Assembly (NCBI GenBank): GCA_050174775.1
Contig: JBFXJP010000005.1
Location: forward strand, 194,396-258,395
DNA: 64,000 bases
Direction of reading: 5' to 3'
From: CAYPGJ01 sp050174775
GTDB taxonomy: Bacteria > Planctomycetota > Phycisphaerae > Phycisphaerales > UBA1924
The notes under the pieces were generated by a model that was not told where the DNA came from, did not search any database, and saw nothing but the letters and a program-made list of their open reading frames with translations. Shown here in pieces: positions 42,690-53,745 of this stretch (the stretch's first letter is position 1; the number at the start of each line of letters is the position of its first letter). Position numbers and translations under genes: made by a program.

Positions 42690-45287
42690 TCAGCACTCCG
42701 TCCCGAACGCCGACAGCACGATGTTCAAATCCAGAAAATCCACCACCCCATCACCATTCACATCACCCGACGACACACCCGAACCCGCGCCGAAGCTCCC
42801 AAGCACCGCCACCAGATCAACCATGTCCACGCGCAGGTCCCCGTTCGTGTCCCCCGCGCAACCACCATCACAACCGATCAACTCCGCGAAGTACGAAGGC
42901 ACGCCCGCGAACACCATCCGCTCTCCCATCACCACCAGCCTCGGACGCGCTCCCGCAAACCCCACGCCCACAGAAGCCATCGTCCTCCCCAACCGCATCT
43001 GCTGCGCCCCCGCATCACCCCACACGCCCCCGCTCAACCGACGCAAGCCCGTCGGCCCCGCGCCAAGCGCGTACAACGCCTTCGCGCCAAGACCTCCCCC
43101 GTCATCATCGTGCTGCGCAAACACGATCGTCTCCCCCGACGCCATCGACGACGGCTCCCACCCGCTCCCGTTCCAACGCACCACCGCCGACGCCGGCGTA
43201 CCGCTCGCCCCGACAATGAACAACGAACCTCCCGCGAACAACGACGGCGCCCGCGGCCCATTCCCATCCGCGTCGAACACCTCCAGCGCCCGCACCGTCG
43301 TGTACAAGCCCTGTCCCACCGGCTCCCACCGCCCATCAATCAACTGCGCCACGCCGCGCGCCAGATCCCCGCTCCCCTGCGCAGGCTCCCCGTTCACGTA
43401 CGAGAACTGACCAGCGATCACCAGCGTCTCCGGCGCCGGGCCGTCCCCGTCCAGATCGAACACGCCCACGTCGAACACCGTGTTGTTGATCACCGGCCCC
43501 AACGCCTCCCACGCGCCCCCGTTCCACCGCGCCACCCGCGACATCGGTCGAGACCCCGAAGCCGTGAAACTCCCGCACGCGATCAGCGACCTCGCCAGCG
43601 GGCCCGCCGGCCCGTCCGGGTCCAGCACCCGAAGCCGATGCACCGTCCCGTTGAACCCCTCACCCACGTTCAACCACCCGGCGCCGACCCACATCGCCAC
43701 GTTCCGCGCACTCGCCTGAATCGGCCCGGGGAACGATCCGCCCACCACGATCGTCGTCGGACTCCCCCCGGCGCCGTCCGCGTCGTACTCCACCATCGTG
43801 TGCGCCGCGCCCTGCGGCAATCCCGCAATCCCCGTCCAACGCTCCCCGTCCCAACGCGCAAACCGCGACAACGCCGTCTCGCCCACGTTCTGAAAACCAC
43901 CCGCGGCGTACAACGCAGGCGCTCCCTCGATCGACGACACCACGCTCGCCGTGATCGCGCCGTCCGGACCGAGCACCGGCCCCACCGGCCGCCACGACGC
44001 TCCGTCCCACGACGCGAGATGATCCACCGCGCGCCCGCCCGCCACCGTGAACTCCCCGGCAGCAACCAGCACGCGCTCCCCCTCGATCTCCGCGCTCGTC
44101 AACGCGCGAACCTTCGCAACCGTCTCCTCCGAGCCCATCCCGCCCCCCACCCCGCGCCACTCCTGTCCGGTCCACTCCACGATCGCGCGCTGCTCGTTGT
44201 ACGGATACGTCCCGAAGTCCCCCCCGAAGAACAACCGCTCGCCCTCCCCGAGATCGATCGCCCCCATCGTGTGCGCCTTCCCGTATTCCATCATGGTCGG
44301 CGCAAACCACCACGACCCGCCGTCCCACGTCGCAGCAACAGTCCGCTCGAACTGAGGCTTGACGTACACCCGGAACTCTCCCGCGGCCCACAACCGTTCC
44401 CCACGCCCGTCGTCATGCACGCGCAGCGACGTGATCTCGCTCGAAACAACGTGCGGGCCGACCACGTCGTACGGACTGATCGATTCCCACGCGCCGTTCC
44501 GAAGCCGCGCAATCACGCCCAGCGACGTCGGCTCCGGCTGCGACTCGTAGAGACTCCCCGCCGCATACACCTCACGCCCCGCGCCCCCGTCGTACACCTC
44601 GATCGCGTTCACCGTCCCGAAGACCCCAGGCCCGAACAGGCTCTGCCCCATCGGATGAAACGCGCCGCCGTCCCACGCGATGATCGAGCGGCTCGCAACC
44701 CCCTGCGCGCCCGCGAACCAGCCCCCGATCAGCAACGTCGGCACACCCTCGATCACCGTCGCCTTTAGCGCTCGAACGCTCGCCGAGCCCACACCGCCCA
44801 GCGTCCGCGGATCAAACGGCCCCACCTGCGTCACCGTCGAACCCTGCACCCGCGCAAGCACGCGCATCTCGTGCGGCGGCTCCGTCCACCAGTAACGGTC
44901 GTACCCGCCCACGTACAACGCCGGCCCCGTCCCGTCGTCAAAGAACGCCATCGCCTGCGGGTCGTACGACGAGTCAGAAAACAACATCGTCCCCGACGGC
45001 GACCGCCACGCACCGTCACGCAGCGCAGCGAACGCGTAGCCGTACCTCGGCCACTGCTCGCCCGTGAACACGTCAGGGTCCCCGAAAGGCGCCGCGAGAT
45101 CACCAACGACGAACAGCCGCGCTCCATCCCCCCCATCCCCGAACACCGCGCTCTGCAACCGTCCTGTCCCCACCGACCACGCGAGATGAGGCCGCACCCG
45201 CACCTCACACTGCGCCGCCGTGCCCGCGCTCACGCCCGTCAACCCGACCATGCCGCACACGACACGCCGTACCGTCCGTCCGCGCAT
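42690..45287 (-). CDS. secreted propeller-like protein with dockerin-like tail, paralogue B
   Basis: 865 residues from the ATG at 45287. The open frame continues to 45482 but the signal peptide (VVCGMVGLTGVSAGTAA) sets the start. The body repeats ALYVGGYDRYW-, LLIGGWFAGAQG- and LFFGGDFGTYP-like units with ARWDGxxW sequences between them, as in the neighbouring paralogue. The C-terminus is CAGDTNGDLRVDMVDLVAVL and GDVNGDGVVDFLDLNIVLSA, ending in Cys. The ribosome-binding site GGAGGG is present twice in the leader. The divergent neighbour is the ATP synthase operon. Confidence 0.83.
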   Translation of the reverse strand: MRGRTVRRVVCGMVGLTGVSAGTAAQCEVRVRPHLAWSVGTGRLQSAVFGDGGDGARLFVVGDLAAPFGDPDVFTGEQWPRYGYAFAALRDGAWRSPSGTMLFSDSSYDPQAMAFFDDGTGPALYVGGYDRYWWTEPPHEMRVLARVQGSTVTQVGPFDPRTLGGVGSASVRALKATVIEGVPTLLIGGWFAGAQGVASRSIIAWDGGAFHPMGQSLFGPGVFGTVNAIEVYDGGAGREVYAAGSLYESQPEPTSLGVIARLRNGAWESISPYDVVGPHVVSSEITSLRVHDDGRGERLWAAGEFRVYVKPQFERTVAATWDGGSWWFAPTMMEYGKAHTMGAIDLGEGERLFFGGDFGTYPYNEQRAIVEWTGQEWRGVGGGMGSEETVAKVRALTSAEIEGERVLVAAGEFTVAGGRAVDHLASWDGASWRPVGPVLGPDGAITASVVSSIEGAPALYAAGGFQNVGETALSRFARWDGERWTGIAGLPQGAAHTMVEYDADGAGGSPTTIVVGGSFPGPIQASARNVAMWVGAGWLNVGEGFNGTVHRLRVLDPDGPAGPLARSLIACGSFTASGSRPMSRVARWNGGAWEALGPVINNTVFDVGVFDLDGDGPAPETLVIAGQFSYVNGEPAQGSGDLARGVAQLIDGRWEPVGQGLYTTVRALEVFDADGNGPRAPSLFAGGSLFIVGASGTPASAVVRWNGSGWEPSSMASGETIVFAQHDDDGGGLGAKALYALGAGPTGLRRLSGGVWGDAGAQQMRLGRTMASVGVGFAGARPRLVVMGERMVFAGVPSYFAELIGCDGGCAGDTNGDLRVDMVDLVAVLGSFGAGSGVSSGDVNGDGVVDFLDLNIVLSAFGTEC

Positions 45288-45461
45288 GCTCAATACCCTC
45301 CGGCTCGATTCCCTCCGGTTGGAACGCACCTCCCGGTACGCACCCCCGAGCCCCTCGGTTGAGGGATTCCCGCCGGCGCGCACACTTCGGCACACCGACC
45401 CCGGTTGTGCGCACCACACGCGCCAACTACCGTCGCCGACGACCGCATAGTGGAGCCCTTC

Positions 45462-45818
45462 GTGCGCACGGACCCCGGACATACCCCCCCCTCGGCCAAA
45501 AGTCGCAACTCCACGGAAACCTCACGTCTGTGGTCCATCGCAGGCATGGGCACGGAACTCGCCGGCGGAATCGTGGGAATGCTCCTCCTGGGCTTCCTCC
45601 TCGACTGGTGGCTCGGCACCAAGCCCTGGCTCACCCTCACCGGCGCCGCCATGGGCATCATCGGGGGCGGCTACAACTTCATAAAGCGTGCTCTGGCAAT
45701 GAATAAGGCCGAGCTCGCCCGACTCCGAGCCCGCCACCCCCAAGGCCTCCGACCCCTCGACGAACAACCCGACGACGAAGGCGACCAGGACGAATGGAGC
45801 GACCGGCATGGCTCCTGA
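45462..45818 (+). CDS. atpZ: AtpZ/AtpI-like protein, first gene of the ATP synthase operon
   Basis: 118 residues from the GTG at 45462, six bases after GGAG; a GTG at 45450 is an alternative. Two hydrophobic helices are visible (GMGTELAGGIVGMLLLGFLL and LTLTGAAMGIIGGGYNFI), joined by DWWLGTKPW, the AtpZ pattern. The C-terminus is charged and soluble. Small AtpZ/AtpI proteins assist c-ring assembly or magnesium supply. The next gene overlaps its end by 11 bases. A first-gene role in the operon is normal for this family. Confidence 0.82.
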   Translation: MRTDPGHTPPSAKSRNSTETSRLWSIAGMGTELAGGIVGMLLLGFLLDWWLGTKPWLTLTGAAMGIIGGGYNFIKRALAMNKAELARLRARHPQGLRPLDEQPDDEGDQDEWSDRHGS

Positions 45819-46236
45819 AACCCCTGTCAGACCCCAGTTTGCGCTTCCCCTCCCCCCCCTCATCCGTCTCGCCCTCATCACCCCCGTGGCCACGGCCCTG
45901 GCCGTCTCCGGCGCGGGCTTCCTCGCCGGCCTCGACCGCCAAGTCTCTGTCGGCCTTGCACTTGGAGCCACCGCCGGACTCGTTGGGGCCCTGTGCGGCC
46001 TCTGGGCTCTCAAGCCCAAAAAGCCCACCGACGTCACCCGCTGGCCCGCCCGACTCCTCACCGCCCAGCTCGCAACCTTCGCCGGCGTGCTGGTTTCGGG
46101 CCTCTTGCTATACTCCGCGGCCCGTCCCGGCCCGGTCTGGTTCGCGTTGTCGGCGGCGGGCGTTTGCACTTGGTCACTCATCGCGCAGGCGAAGGTTTTC
46201 GCAGCCGCGTTCGAGCAATCCAAGCAAAACGCCTGA
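45808..46236 (+). CDS. AtpI-like membrane protein
   Basis: 142 residues with four transmembrane segments (LALITPVATALAVSGAGFLA, LALGATAGLVGALCGLWAL, LLTAQLATFAGVLVSGLLLY and WFALSAAGVCTWSLIAQAK). Position and topology match the AtpI/F0 subunit I-like proteins found ahead of atpB. The sequence itself is weakly conserved, so the name is by context. Confidence 0.66.
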   Translation: MAPETPVRPQFALPLPPLIRLALITPVATALAVSGAGFLAGLDRQVSVGLALGATAGLVGALCGLWALKPKKPTDVTRWPARLLTAQLATFAGVLVSGLLLYSAARPGPVWFALSAAGVCTWSLIAQAKVFAAAFEQSKQNA

Positions 46237-46327
46237 GCCGAAGCGTTGCGGATCCGAGGCACAACGGCGTTTCAGGGCTGCGTCCCGGTGGGGGGCGCGT
46301 CATCGTTACTAGACCGAAGGATTGAGC

Positions 46328-47257
46328 GTGCCCGCGATCATTCCCACTCTTGCCGCCAGCGACCCCCTCTCGCACGTCCTCGACAAGCCGAACGTCATCG
46401 GCCCGCTGTCGATGAACATGGTGACCCTGATCGTCGCCTCCATCCTGACCATCCTCCTGGTGGTCGGGGTCGCGAAGCGGATCGGCACCGGACACGAATC
46501 TGAGGGCGCGGAGCGCTTCGTCACCAAGGGCAAGCTCGCCCAGCTGATCGAAGTCATCATCATTTATCTGCGTGAAAACGTGCTCAAGCCGCAGCTCGGG
46601 CACGCGACGGACAAGTTTGCGCCGTTCCTGCTCACGATCTTCTTCTTCATCCTCGTGAACAACCTTCTGGGTCTGTTCCCGTTGCTCGATCTGCAGCACC
46701 TCATCGGCAAGCTGTTCCTGAACGACGAGCACTTTGCGATCATCGGCGGCACGGCCACGGGCCGTCTGTGGGTGACGGCGGCGCTCGCGACGGTCGCGTT
46801 CGTCGTGATCCATGTGTCGGGCTTCCGCTCGGCGGGCGCGGGTGGGTACTTCAAGCACTTCCTGGGGGGCGGGCCCTGGTACCTGGCGCCGATCATGGTG
46901 CCGGTGGAGATCATGGGCACGGTGGTGAAGCCGTCTGCGTTGGCTATCCGTTTGTTTGCGAACATGACGGCGGGCCACGTGATGCTGGCGGTGCTGATGA
47001 TCTTCACGGCCGCGGCGCCCGCGGCGCTGGGTTGGCTGGGGGCGCCGATCTCGCTGGCCGCGTTGCTGGCGGGCGTGGCGATCTTTTTCCTTGAGTTGTT
47101 CGTCGCCTTCCTGCAGGCGTACATCTTCATGTTCCTGACGACGCTCTTCATCGCGCAGTTCATGCACCACCATCACGACGAGCACGCGCACGCGGAGCCG
47201 TACGACGCGCACCATCCGACCACGCAGGATCATGCGACGGTGGTGTCGGCGGCGTGA
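46328..47257 (+). CDS. atpB: ATP synthase F0 subunit a
   Basis: 309 residues from the GTG at 46328, seven bases after GAAGGA; a TTG at 46322 is too close to the site. The signature ALAIRLFANMTAGH contains the essential Arg that faces the c-ring. Five to six transmembrane helices are present, the last being FVAFLQAYIFMFLTTLFIAQF. The C-terminus is unusually rich in His (HHHHDEHAHAEPYDAHH), suggesting metal binding or a pH-sensitive tail. The protein forms the proton half-channels. Confidence 0.94.
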   Translation: MPAIIPTLAASDPLSHVLDKPNVIGPLSMNMVTLIVASILTILLVVGVAKRIGTGHESEGAERFVTKGKLAQLIEVIIIYLRENVLKPQLGHATDKFAPFLLTIFFFILVNNLLGLFPLLDLQHLIGKLFLNDEHFAIIGGTATGRLWVTAALATVAFVVIHVSGFRSAGAGGYFKHFLGGGPWYLAPIMVPVEIMGTVVKPSALAIRLFANMTAGHVMLAVLMIFTAAAPAALGWLGAPISLAALLAGVAIFFLELFVAFLQAYIFMFLTTLFIAQFMHHHHDEHAHAEPYDAHHPTTQDHATVVSAA

Positions 47258-47375
47258 GAGACGCATTTCTGCCGGTCGGGCTCGTCGCTCGACCGGAAGC
47301 ATTCTGATTGACGGGTAGATGAGAGACAGGACGGGCGTCGCGAACGAGGCCCTGGAAATCGGAGAACGAGAAGAC

Positions 47376-47708
47376 ATGAACCTGAAGCGCATGATTGGAT
47401 TCGGGGCCGCGGCGGCGATCGTCGGCCTGTTCGCCACCTCGCCGGCGCTCGCGCAGGCGGGCGAGGCGGCTTCGCACGCCGAGGGCCTGATCGGTCTGGG
47501 CAAGGGCATCGGCGCCGGTCTGGCTGCCGGCCTGGCTGTGATCGGTGGTGGTCTGGGCATCGGTCGGGTCGGCGGCTCCGCCGTCGAGTCGATGGCTCGC
47601 CAGCCCGAGGCTTCGGGCACGATCAGCACGAACATGCTGATCGCGGCGGCGCTGATCGAAGGCGCGACGCTGTTCGCGGTGCTGGGCGGCTTCCTGGCCC
47701 TCCTGTGA
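47376..47708 (+). CDS. atpE: ATP synthase F0 subunit c
   Basis: 110 residues from the ATG at 47376. An N-terminal stretch (LKRMIGFGAAAAIVGLFATS to PALAQ) looks like a cleavable signal, about 25 residues more than the minimal subunit. The hairpin follows: helix 1 LGKGIGAGLAAGLAVIGGGL, the polar loop ARQPEASG and helix 2 ALIEGATLFAVLGGFLA with the ion-binding Glu. No Gln/Ser sodium signature is seen, so proton coupling is more likely. The signal-like start is a feature of c-subunits in some lineages. Confidence 0.93.
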   Translation: MNLKRMIGFGAAAAIVGLFATSPALAQAGEAASHAEGLIGLGKGIGAGLAAGLAVIGGGLGIGRVGGSAVESMARQPEASGTISTNMLIAAALIEGATLFAVLGGFLALL

Positions 47709-47812
47709 ACCACGGATAAGAACCCCTCGCGTTTCGGCGCGAGGGCGGGCGCGTGATTGCGCGTCCGCCCCCGCGCCGTTCGGAGACGGCCTTTAGGACA
47801 AGGGAAGGTTTC

Positions 47813-48424
47813 ATGCTTCGAATCCGACAGATCCTGGCCTTGACGACCCCCGTGCTGTTTGCGACGGCCGCGTTGGCTGCTCCGGAGGCGTCTCACGGCG
47901 CCGAGGGCGATCACGCAGCGTCGACGAGCACGGTGATGGACTTCAGCCTGCTGCAGTACGGGAGCGCGATTCTGGCGTTCCTGCTGGTGTACGGGGTGCT
48001 GGCGAAGGTGGCTTGGCCGAAGATCTCCAAGGGCCTGACGGACCGGGAGAACAAGATTCGGAGCGAGATCCGGGCGGCGGAAGAGGCCCGCAAGCAGGCG
48101 GGCGAGTCGCTCAAGCAGTACGAGAAGTCGCTGGCCGAGGCTCGGGCCGAGGCGCAGGCGATCCTGGAGCGGACGCGAGCCGACCAGCAGAAGTTCGCGG
48201 CGGAGCTTCGTGCGAAGGCGGACGCGGAGCTGTCGGGTCTGCGGGAGCGCGCGATGCGGGACATCGAGTCGGCGCGTCGCGAGGCGATGAACGACATCTA
48301 CAACCAGGCGGTGACGCTGGCGTCGGAGATCGCGGGCAAGATCCTGAAGCGCGAGGTGAGCCCGGCCGACCACGCGCGTCTGCTCGAAGAGTCGATCGGC
48401 GAGCTCGAGTCCGCGAACCGCTAA
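47813..48424 (+). CDS. atpF: ATP synthase F0 subunit b
   Basis: 203 residues from the ATG at 47813, with GGGAAGG upstream. A signal-like start (ILALTTPVLFATAALAAPEA) is followed by one membrane helix (SAILAFLLVYGVLAKVAW) and a long charged coiled coil (RKQAGESLKQYEKSLAEARA and on). The dimer forms the peripheral stalk that holds F1 against rotation. The extra N-terminal hydrophobic segment parallels that of AtpE. Confidence 0.92.
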   Translation: MLRIRQILALTTPVLFATAALAAPEASHGAEGDHAASTSTVMDFSLLQYGSAILAFLLVYGVLAKVAWPKISKGLTDRENKIRSEIRAAEEARKQAGESLKQYEKSLAEARAEAQAILERTRADQQKFAAELRAKADAELSGLRERAMRDIESARREAMNDIYNQAVTLASEIAGKILKREVSPADHARLLEESIGELESANR

Positions 48425-48448
48425 GCCCACCTACGAGGTCAATCGCTC

Positions 48449-49063
48449 ATGCCGATGATCGAGACACAGCCTGACGCCTTGGCCCGCCTCTACGCGACGA
48501 GCGTGTTCGAGCTCGCGCAGGAGCAGGGGGGGCAGTCGGCCATCGAGGATGTTGCGTCGGAGCTCTCGGAGATCCTGGAGCTGGCGCGTGCGGACAAGCG
48601 GTTCGGGGAGTTCCTCTCCTCGCGCATCGTGCCCGCCGACAAGCGGCGCGCTTCGCTGGAGAAGATCTTCAAGGGGCGTGTGTCGGACCTGACGCTGAAG
48701 TTCCTGCTGGTGCTGAACGACAAGGACCGGCTTGCGAATCTCGGGGCCGTGGTCGCGGCGTACGACGAGGCGGTGCAGGAGCGGTTCGGTCGGGTCGAGG
48801 TGGACGTGTACACGGCGACGCCGGTGGATCGGGCCGGGGTGGATCGGATCACGGCGACGCTGCGGAAGGTGCTGGGCAAGGACCCGGTGGTGCATCCGTA
48901 CACGGACGCGTCGATGCTCGGCGGGCTGCGCGTGCAGGTGGGAGATCAGTTGATTGACGCGAGCCTTTCGACGCGTCTACGGAGGATGCGCGAGCGTCTG
49001 ACCGGGCCGGGCGCCGCGACGGCGCGGGCGCAGGCGGAACGGATCATCGAATCGAAGCCCTGA
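48449..49063 (+). CDS. atpH: ATP synthase F1 subunit delta
   Basis: 204 residues from the ATG at 48449. Typical delta features are visible: YATSVFELAQEQG near the start, a SRIVPADKRRASLEKIFKG helix and a C-terminal GGLRVQVGDQLIDASLSTRL strand. It links the stalk to the top of F1. It is followed 88 bases later by atpA. Confidence 0.92.
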   Translation: MPMIETQPDALARLYATSVFELAQEQGGQSAIEDVASELSEILELARADKRFGEFLSSRIVPADKRRASLEKIFKGRVSDLTLKFLLVLNDKDRLANLGAVVAAYDEAVQERFGRVEVDVYTATPVDRAGVDRITATLRKVLGKDPVVHPYTDASMLGGLRVQVGDQLIDASLSTRLRRMRERLTGPGAATARAQAERIIESKP

Positions 49064-49151
49064 GGAGGGCGTGCGGGAACGCGGGACGATCCGGGGCTGA
49101 CAGCAGAGAACACCACACCTCCCTGGCCTTCGGGGAGCGCGAGAGCGAGTC

Positions 49152-50717
<1,566 letters not shown>

Positions 50718-50750
50718 CGGGGCTTTGGCCTCGCAAGTCATCGGAAGAAC

Positions 50751-50776
50751 AAGCCCGCGGCGACGCGGGCTTTTTT
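50751..50776 (+). terminator. intrinsic terminator after atpA
   Basis: AAGCCCGCG (50751-50759) and CGCGGGCTT (50764-50772) form a nine-base-pair stem with a GCGA-type loop, followed by six T residues. It closes the ATP synthase transcript. Confidence 0.9.
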
Positions 50777-50857
50777 CTGCGCGGATTGCTCTCGGGCTGA
50801 GGCGCGGATCGCACGAGTTGAGGGAGACCCCTTCAGTCAGAGCGGCGTATAAAGTAT

Positions 50858-50881
50858 ATATTGATATTTAAATCTCAATAT
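50858..50881. promoter_or_regulatory. 24-base AT-rich palindrome upstream of a surface-protein gene
   Basis: The arms ATATTGATATTT and AAATCTCAATAT are inverted repeats with one mismatch in 12 pairs. They lie in an AT-only island (TATAAAGTATATATTGATATT...) inside about 70% GC DNA, 69 bases ahead of the start at 50950. A TATAAA (50848-50853) nearby may be a -10 element. A regulator operator is the simplest reading. Confidence 0.5.
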
Positions 50882-50949
50882 GTCAGAATGGGGGTGTGTC
50901 CTCTGGATGGCTGCACGAACCGCAGATGGATGGCTGCAGGAGACGGATC

Positions 50950-53151
50950 ATGACCAAGGCGTCAATGGGATGGATGGGGCTGAGTGTTGTTGTCGGAATG
51001 GCGGCAGCGACGGGCGCGATGGGGGGGTTCAATCCGACGTGGACGCCGTACCGCACCGGCAACACGGGCATTCAGGGGGATTACGTTGAAGCGATGTGGG
51101 TGGCGCCGGATGGGGATCCATGGATCTGCGGGTACACGCCCTTCCAGGAAGAGGGCGGGCTCGCGAAGTTCGTGCAGGGCGAGAACCGCTGGATCAACGT
51201 GTCGAACGTCGATTACCCGATCATCGGGTCGCGCGATGACGTGGGTGCGGCGCGCGTGTCCGAGGTGCTGCCCGACGGCAACGGCAAGCTCTGGGTTGCG
51301 ACGTGGCGCGCCCTTTTGCGGTTTGACCCCGCAGTCGGGCCGTCGTCGTTCGAGCGATGGAGCCCGAGCAACTCGCCGTTGCCGGGCGGGCGTGTCGTGG
51401 ACATCGCGCAGGCGCCGGACGGGTCGCTGTGGGTGGCCGCGCTCAGCGTCACGTGGGGCTTCGGTGGCCTGGCGCGTTTCGAGCCGGCGACGAATCAGTG
51501 GACGGTGTGGGACTTCGGCTCGAGCGCGAACGGCTGGCCGGGGTGGGCGAGCGTCGAGCACGTGTCGGTCCAGCCCGACGCGACGGGGCCGGGGTACACG
51601 GTGTGGGTGTCGGACGTCTCGCGCGTGCTCTCGTTCCGCAACGGCGTGTTCACGCAGCAGGATGCGCTCTCCGTGGGCATCGCGGGGGATGACGCGGTGG
51701 ATGACGCGGGCAATCAGTGGTTCGTGCGGCAGGTTCCGCAGTCGCTGCAGTTCCGGCTGGAGTACCTGCGCACGGACGGCGTGATGGTCGTCCCGCCCCA
51801 GCCCCCGGTGTCCGGTCTCAACGTCTCCGCGTTCAAGGCGTACGGCCAGGGCGAGGCGCTGGTCGGCTCGTTCTCCGGGCAGAACTACCGCTTCGACGGC
51901 GCGCAGTGGATCGATCTGGGCCAGTGGCACTCCAACTTCGTCTCGGCCTTCGGCGTGGACGCGGGCGGGACGGTGTGGTCGGGGGGCATCGGGGGCGCGG
52001 CCAAGCACCTCGGGGACACGGCGTGGCAGCGCTACCGCGTGACGAACACGTCGCTCATGGGCGACTTCAATAACGGCCTGTCCGTCGACCCCGACACCGG
52101 CGAGCTGTACGTGTGCGCGAACGCGGGCACGGGCTACGGCGGGTTCGTGAAGTTCGACGGGACGCGTTGGACGACGTGGTGCAGCGGTGGGGGGGACTAC
52201 GGGTTGGGCCACACGTTCCCGTTCAGCTCGGACAACTCGTCGGCGGTGCTGGCTAGGCCGAGCGGGCGCGCCGCGGTGGCGCCGATGTTCGGCGGCGTGC
52301 GCGAGTGGGACGGGACGGGCTTCAGCACGATCACGCCGTCTGGTGACTACGACGTTCTGCGCGAGGATTCGCTCGGCCGGCTGTGGGGGCTCTTTGCCAA
52401 CGGCGGGTACGCACGGCTGGATGGGCCGACGCCTGTGACATACGCCATCACCGGTCCGACGGCGTCGCTCGAGCGAGACCCCGAACGACCGGGCGCCGTG
52501 GTCGCTTGTGCGTGGTTCACGGTGGAGCGCAACGACGGCGTGACGCGCACGGCGTGGCAGTCGTCGATGTTCCCCATGCTCAACACGCAGCATGACGGCC
52601 TGCTGGGCGCGTACCCCGTGGCCGGCGGGTTCATCTGGATCGGCACGACCAACGGGCTCATCCGGCTCAACACCAACGACAACACGTTCCAGCATCTCAC
52701 GACACAGAACTCGTCGATCCCCGCGGATCACGCGAAGCTGCTGACGGTGACGCCGGACGGGCGCGTGTGGTGGGTGAGCCAGCACCCGACCAGCCCGCTG
52801 GATTCGTTCGTGGTGTCGTACGACGGGACTACGTTCACGCAGTACTCGATGACCAACTCGCCGCTGCCGCACTGGCAGGTGGAGTCGGCGTCGTGGCGGA
52901 CGCTGCCCGGCGGCGGCTACGAGCTGTGGCTCGCGTGTGCGTCGCGCGGGATCGTGAAGCTGACGGTGGACGGCGGCGCGTGCCCGGGCGACGCCAACGG
53001 CGATCGCGTCGTGAACTTCGCGGACCTGAACATCGTGCTCTCGGAGTTCGGGCAGTCGGGCAGCGGGCTGCAGGGCGACGTCACCGGCGACGGCATCGTG
53101 AACTTCGCGGACCTGAACCTGGTTCTGAGCAATTTCGGTGTGACGTGCTGA
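50950..53151 (+). CDS. secreted propeller-like protein with dockerin-like tail
   Basis: 733 residues from the ATG at 50950, seven bases after AGGAG. A signal (MGLSVVVGMAAATGAMGGF) is followed by units such as VAPDGDPWICGYTPF, PDGNGKLWVATWRALLRFDP and APDGSLWVAALS. These match the repeated P-x-G-x-x-W-V/I-A pattern of two-component-regulator-type propellers, here extracellular. The C-terminus reads CPGDANGDRVVNFADLNIVL and GDVTGDGIVNFADLNLVLSN, with final Cys. The gene stands alone behind the AT-rich palindrome, unlike the clustered surface proteins, and may be specially regulated. Confidence 0.83.
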   Translation: MTKASMGWMGLSVVVGMAAATGAMGGFNPTWTPYRTGNTGIQGDYVEAMWVAPDGDPWICGYTPFQEEGGLAKFVQGENRWINVSNVDYPIIGSRDDVGAARVSEVLPDGNGKLWVATWRALLRFDPAVGPSSFERWSPSNSPLPGGRVVDIAQAPDGSLWVAALSVTWGFGGLARFEPATNQWTVWDFGSSANGWPGWASVEHVSVQPDATGPGYTVWVSDVSRVLSFRNGVFTQQDALSVGIAGDDAVDDAGNQWFVRQVPQSLQFRLEYLRTDGVMVVPPQPPVSGLNVSAFKAYGQGEALVGSFSGQNYRFDGAQWIDLGQWHSNFVSAFGVDAGGTVWSGGIGGAAKHLGDTAWQRYRVTNTSLMGDFNNGLSVDPDTGELYVCANAGTGYGGFVKFDGTRWTTWCSGGGDYGLGHTFPFSSDNSSAVLARPSGRAAVAPMFGGVREWDGTGFSTITPSGDYDVLREDSLGRLWGLFANGGYARLDGPTPVTYAITGPTASLERDPERPGAVVACAWFTVERNDGVTRTAWQSSMFPMLNTQHDGLLGAYPVAGGFIWIGTTNGLIRLNTNDNTFQHLTTQNSSIPADHAKLLTVTPDGRVWWVSQHPTSPLDSFVVSYDGTTFTQYSMTNSPLPHWQVESASWRTLPGGGYELWLACASRGIVKLTVDGGACPGDANGDRVVNFADLNIVLSEFGQSGSGLQGDVTGDGIVNFADLNLVLSNFGVTC

Positions 53152-53190
53152 ATGTGATCGCCCCGGGGCGGGGCGCTGGTCTCTCGCGCC

Positions 53191-53703
53191 TCAGGCTTCG
53201 ACGGAGATGGGGGCGCGCTCGGGGGCGCCGGGGCCGGCGGATCGCGGCGCGGCGGGCTTCGCTGTGACAGCGGGTCGCGGAGCGGGTTGGTGCGCGGGAG
53301 CGGCGGTGGGGGGGGCGTCGCCGGATTCCGTGGCGAGCTTCTCCATGAGGAGGACCCAGGTTTCGCGCTCGAATTCGAGGAGGGAGAGGACCTCGTCGAC
53401 GGGGGCGGGGTCCTTGTCGAGGTTGGCGTCGACGAGGCGTTTGTACATGTACATGTAGAGGCCGCGGAGCTTGGCGCAGAGATCGGGGTCGACCTCGTCG
53501 CGGAGGGAGGTGATGAGCTCCATGATGATGTTCTTGGCGTTGCTGAGGCCGTTGTAGGACTGCTCGTAGTTCTTGGCGACGAGTCCCTCGCGTCCGACGC
53601 GGCAGAAGCGGAGCGCGCCGTCGAGGAGCATGAGGCGGAGCTCCGCCGGGGAGGCGGAGAAGACCTTGTTGCGGAGGTACGCGTTCGTGGTGTCGATGGT
53701 CAT
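53191..53703 (-). CDS. fliS: flagellar export chaperone FliS
   Basis: 170 residues from the ATG at 53703 (an upstream ATG at 53718 is possible). The four-helix FliS fold is evident: NAYLRNKVFSASPAELRLML, NYEQSYNGLSNAKNIIMELI and LRGLYMYMYKRLVDANLDKD, with the YMYKRL hallmark. A Pro/Ala-rich tail of about 50 residues follows. FliS keeps flagellin unfolded until export. It lies 42 bases downstream of fliD on the same strand, the normal order. Confidence 0.9.
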   Translation of the reverse strand: MTIDTTNAYLRNKVFSASPAELRLMLLDGALRFCRVGREGLVAKNYEQSYNGLSNAKNIIMELITSLRDEVDPDLCAKLRGLYMYMYKRLVDANLDKDPAPVDEVLSLLEFERETWVLLMEKLATESGDAPPTAAPAHQPAPRPAVTAKPAAPRSAGPGAPERAPISVEA

Positions 53704-53745
53704 GACAGGGAAAACCATCGTCCGGCGGGGGGCCGGACTTCACTC

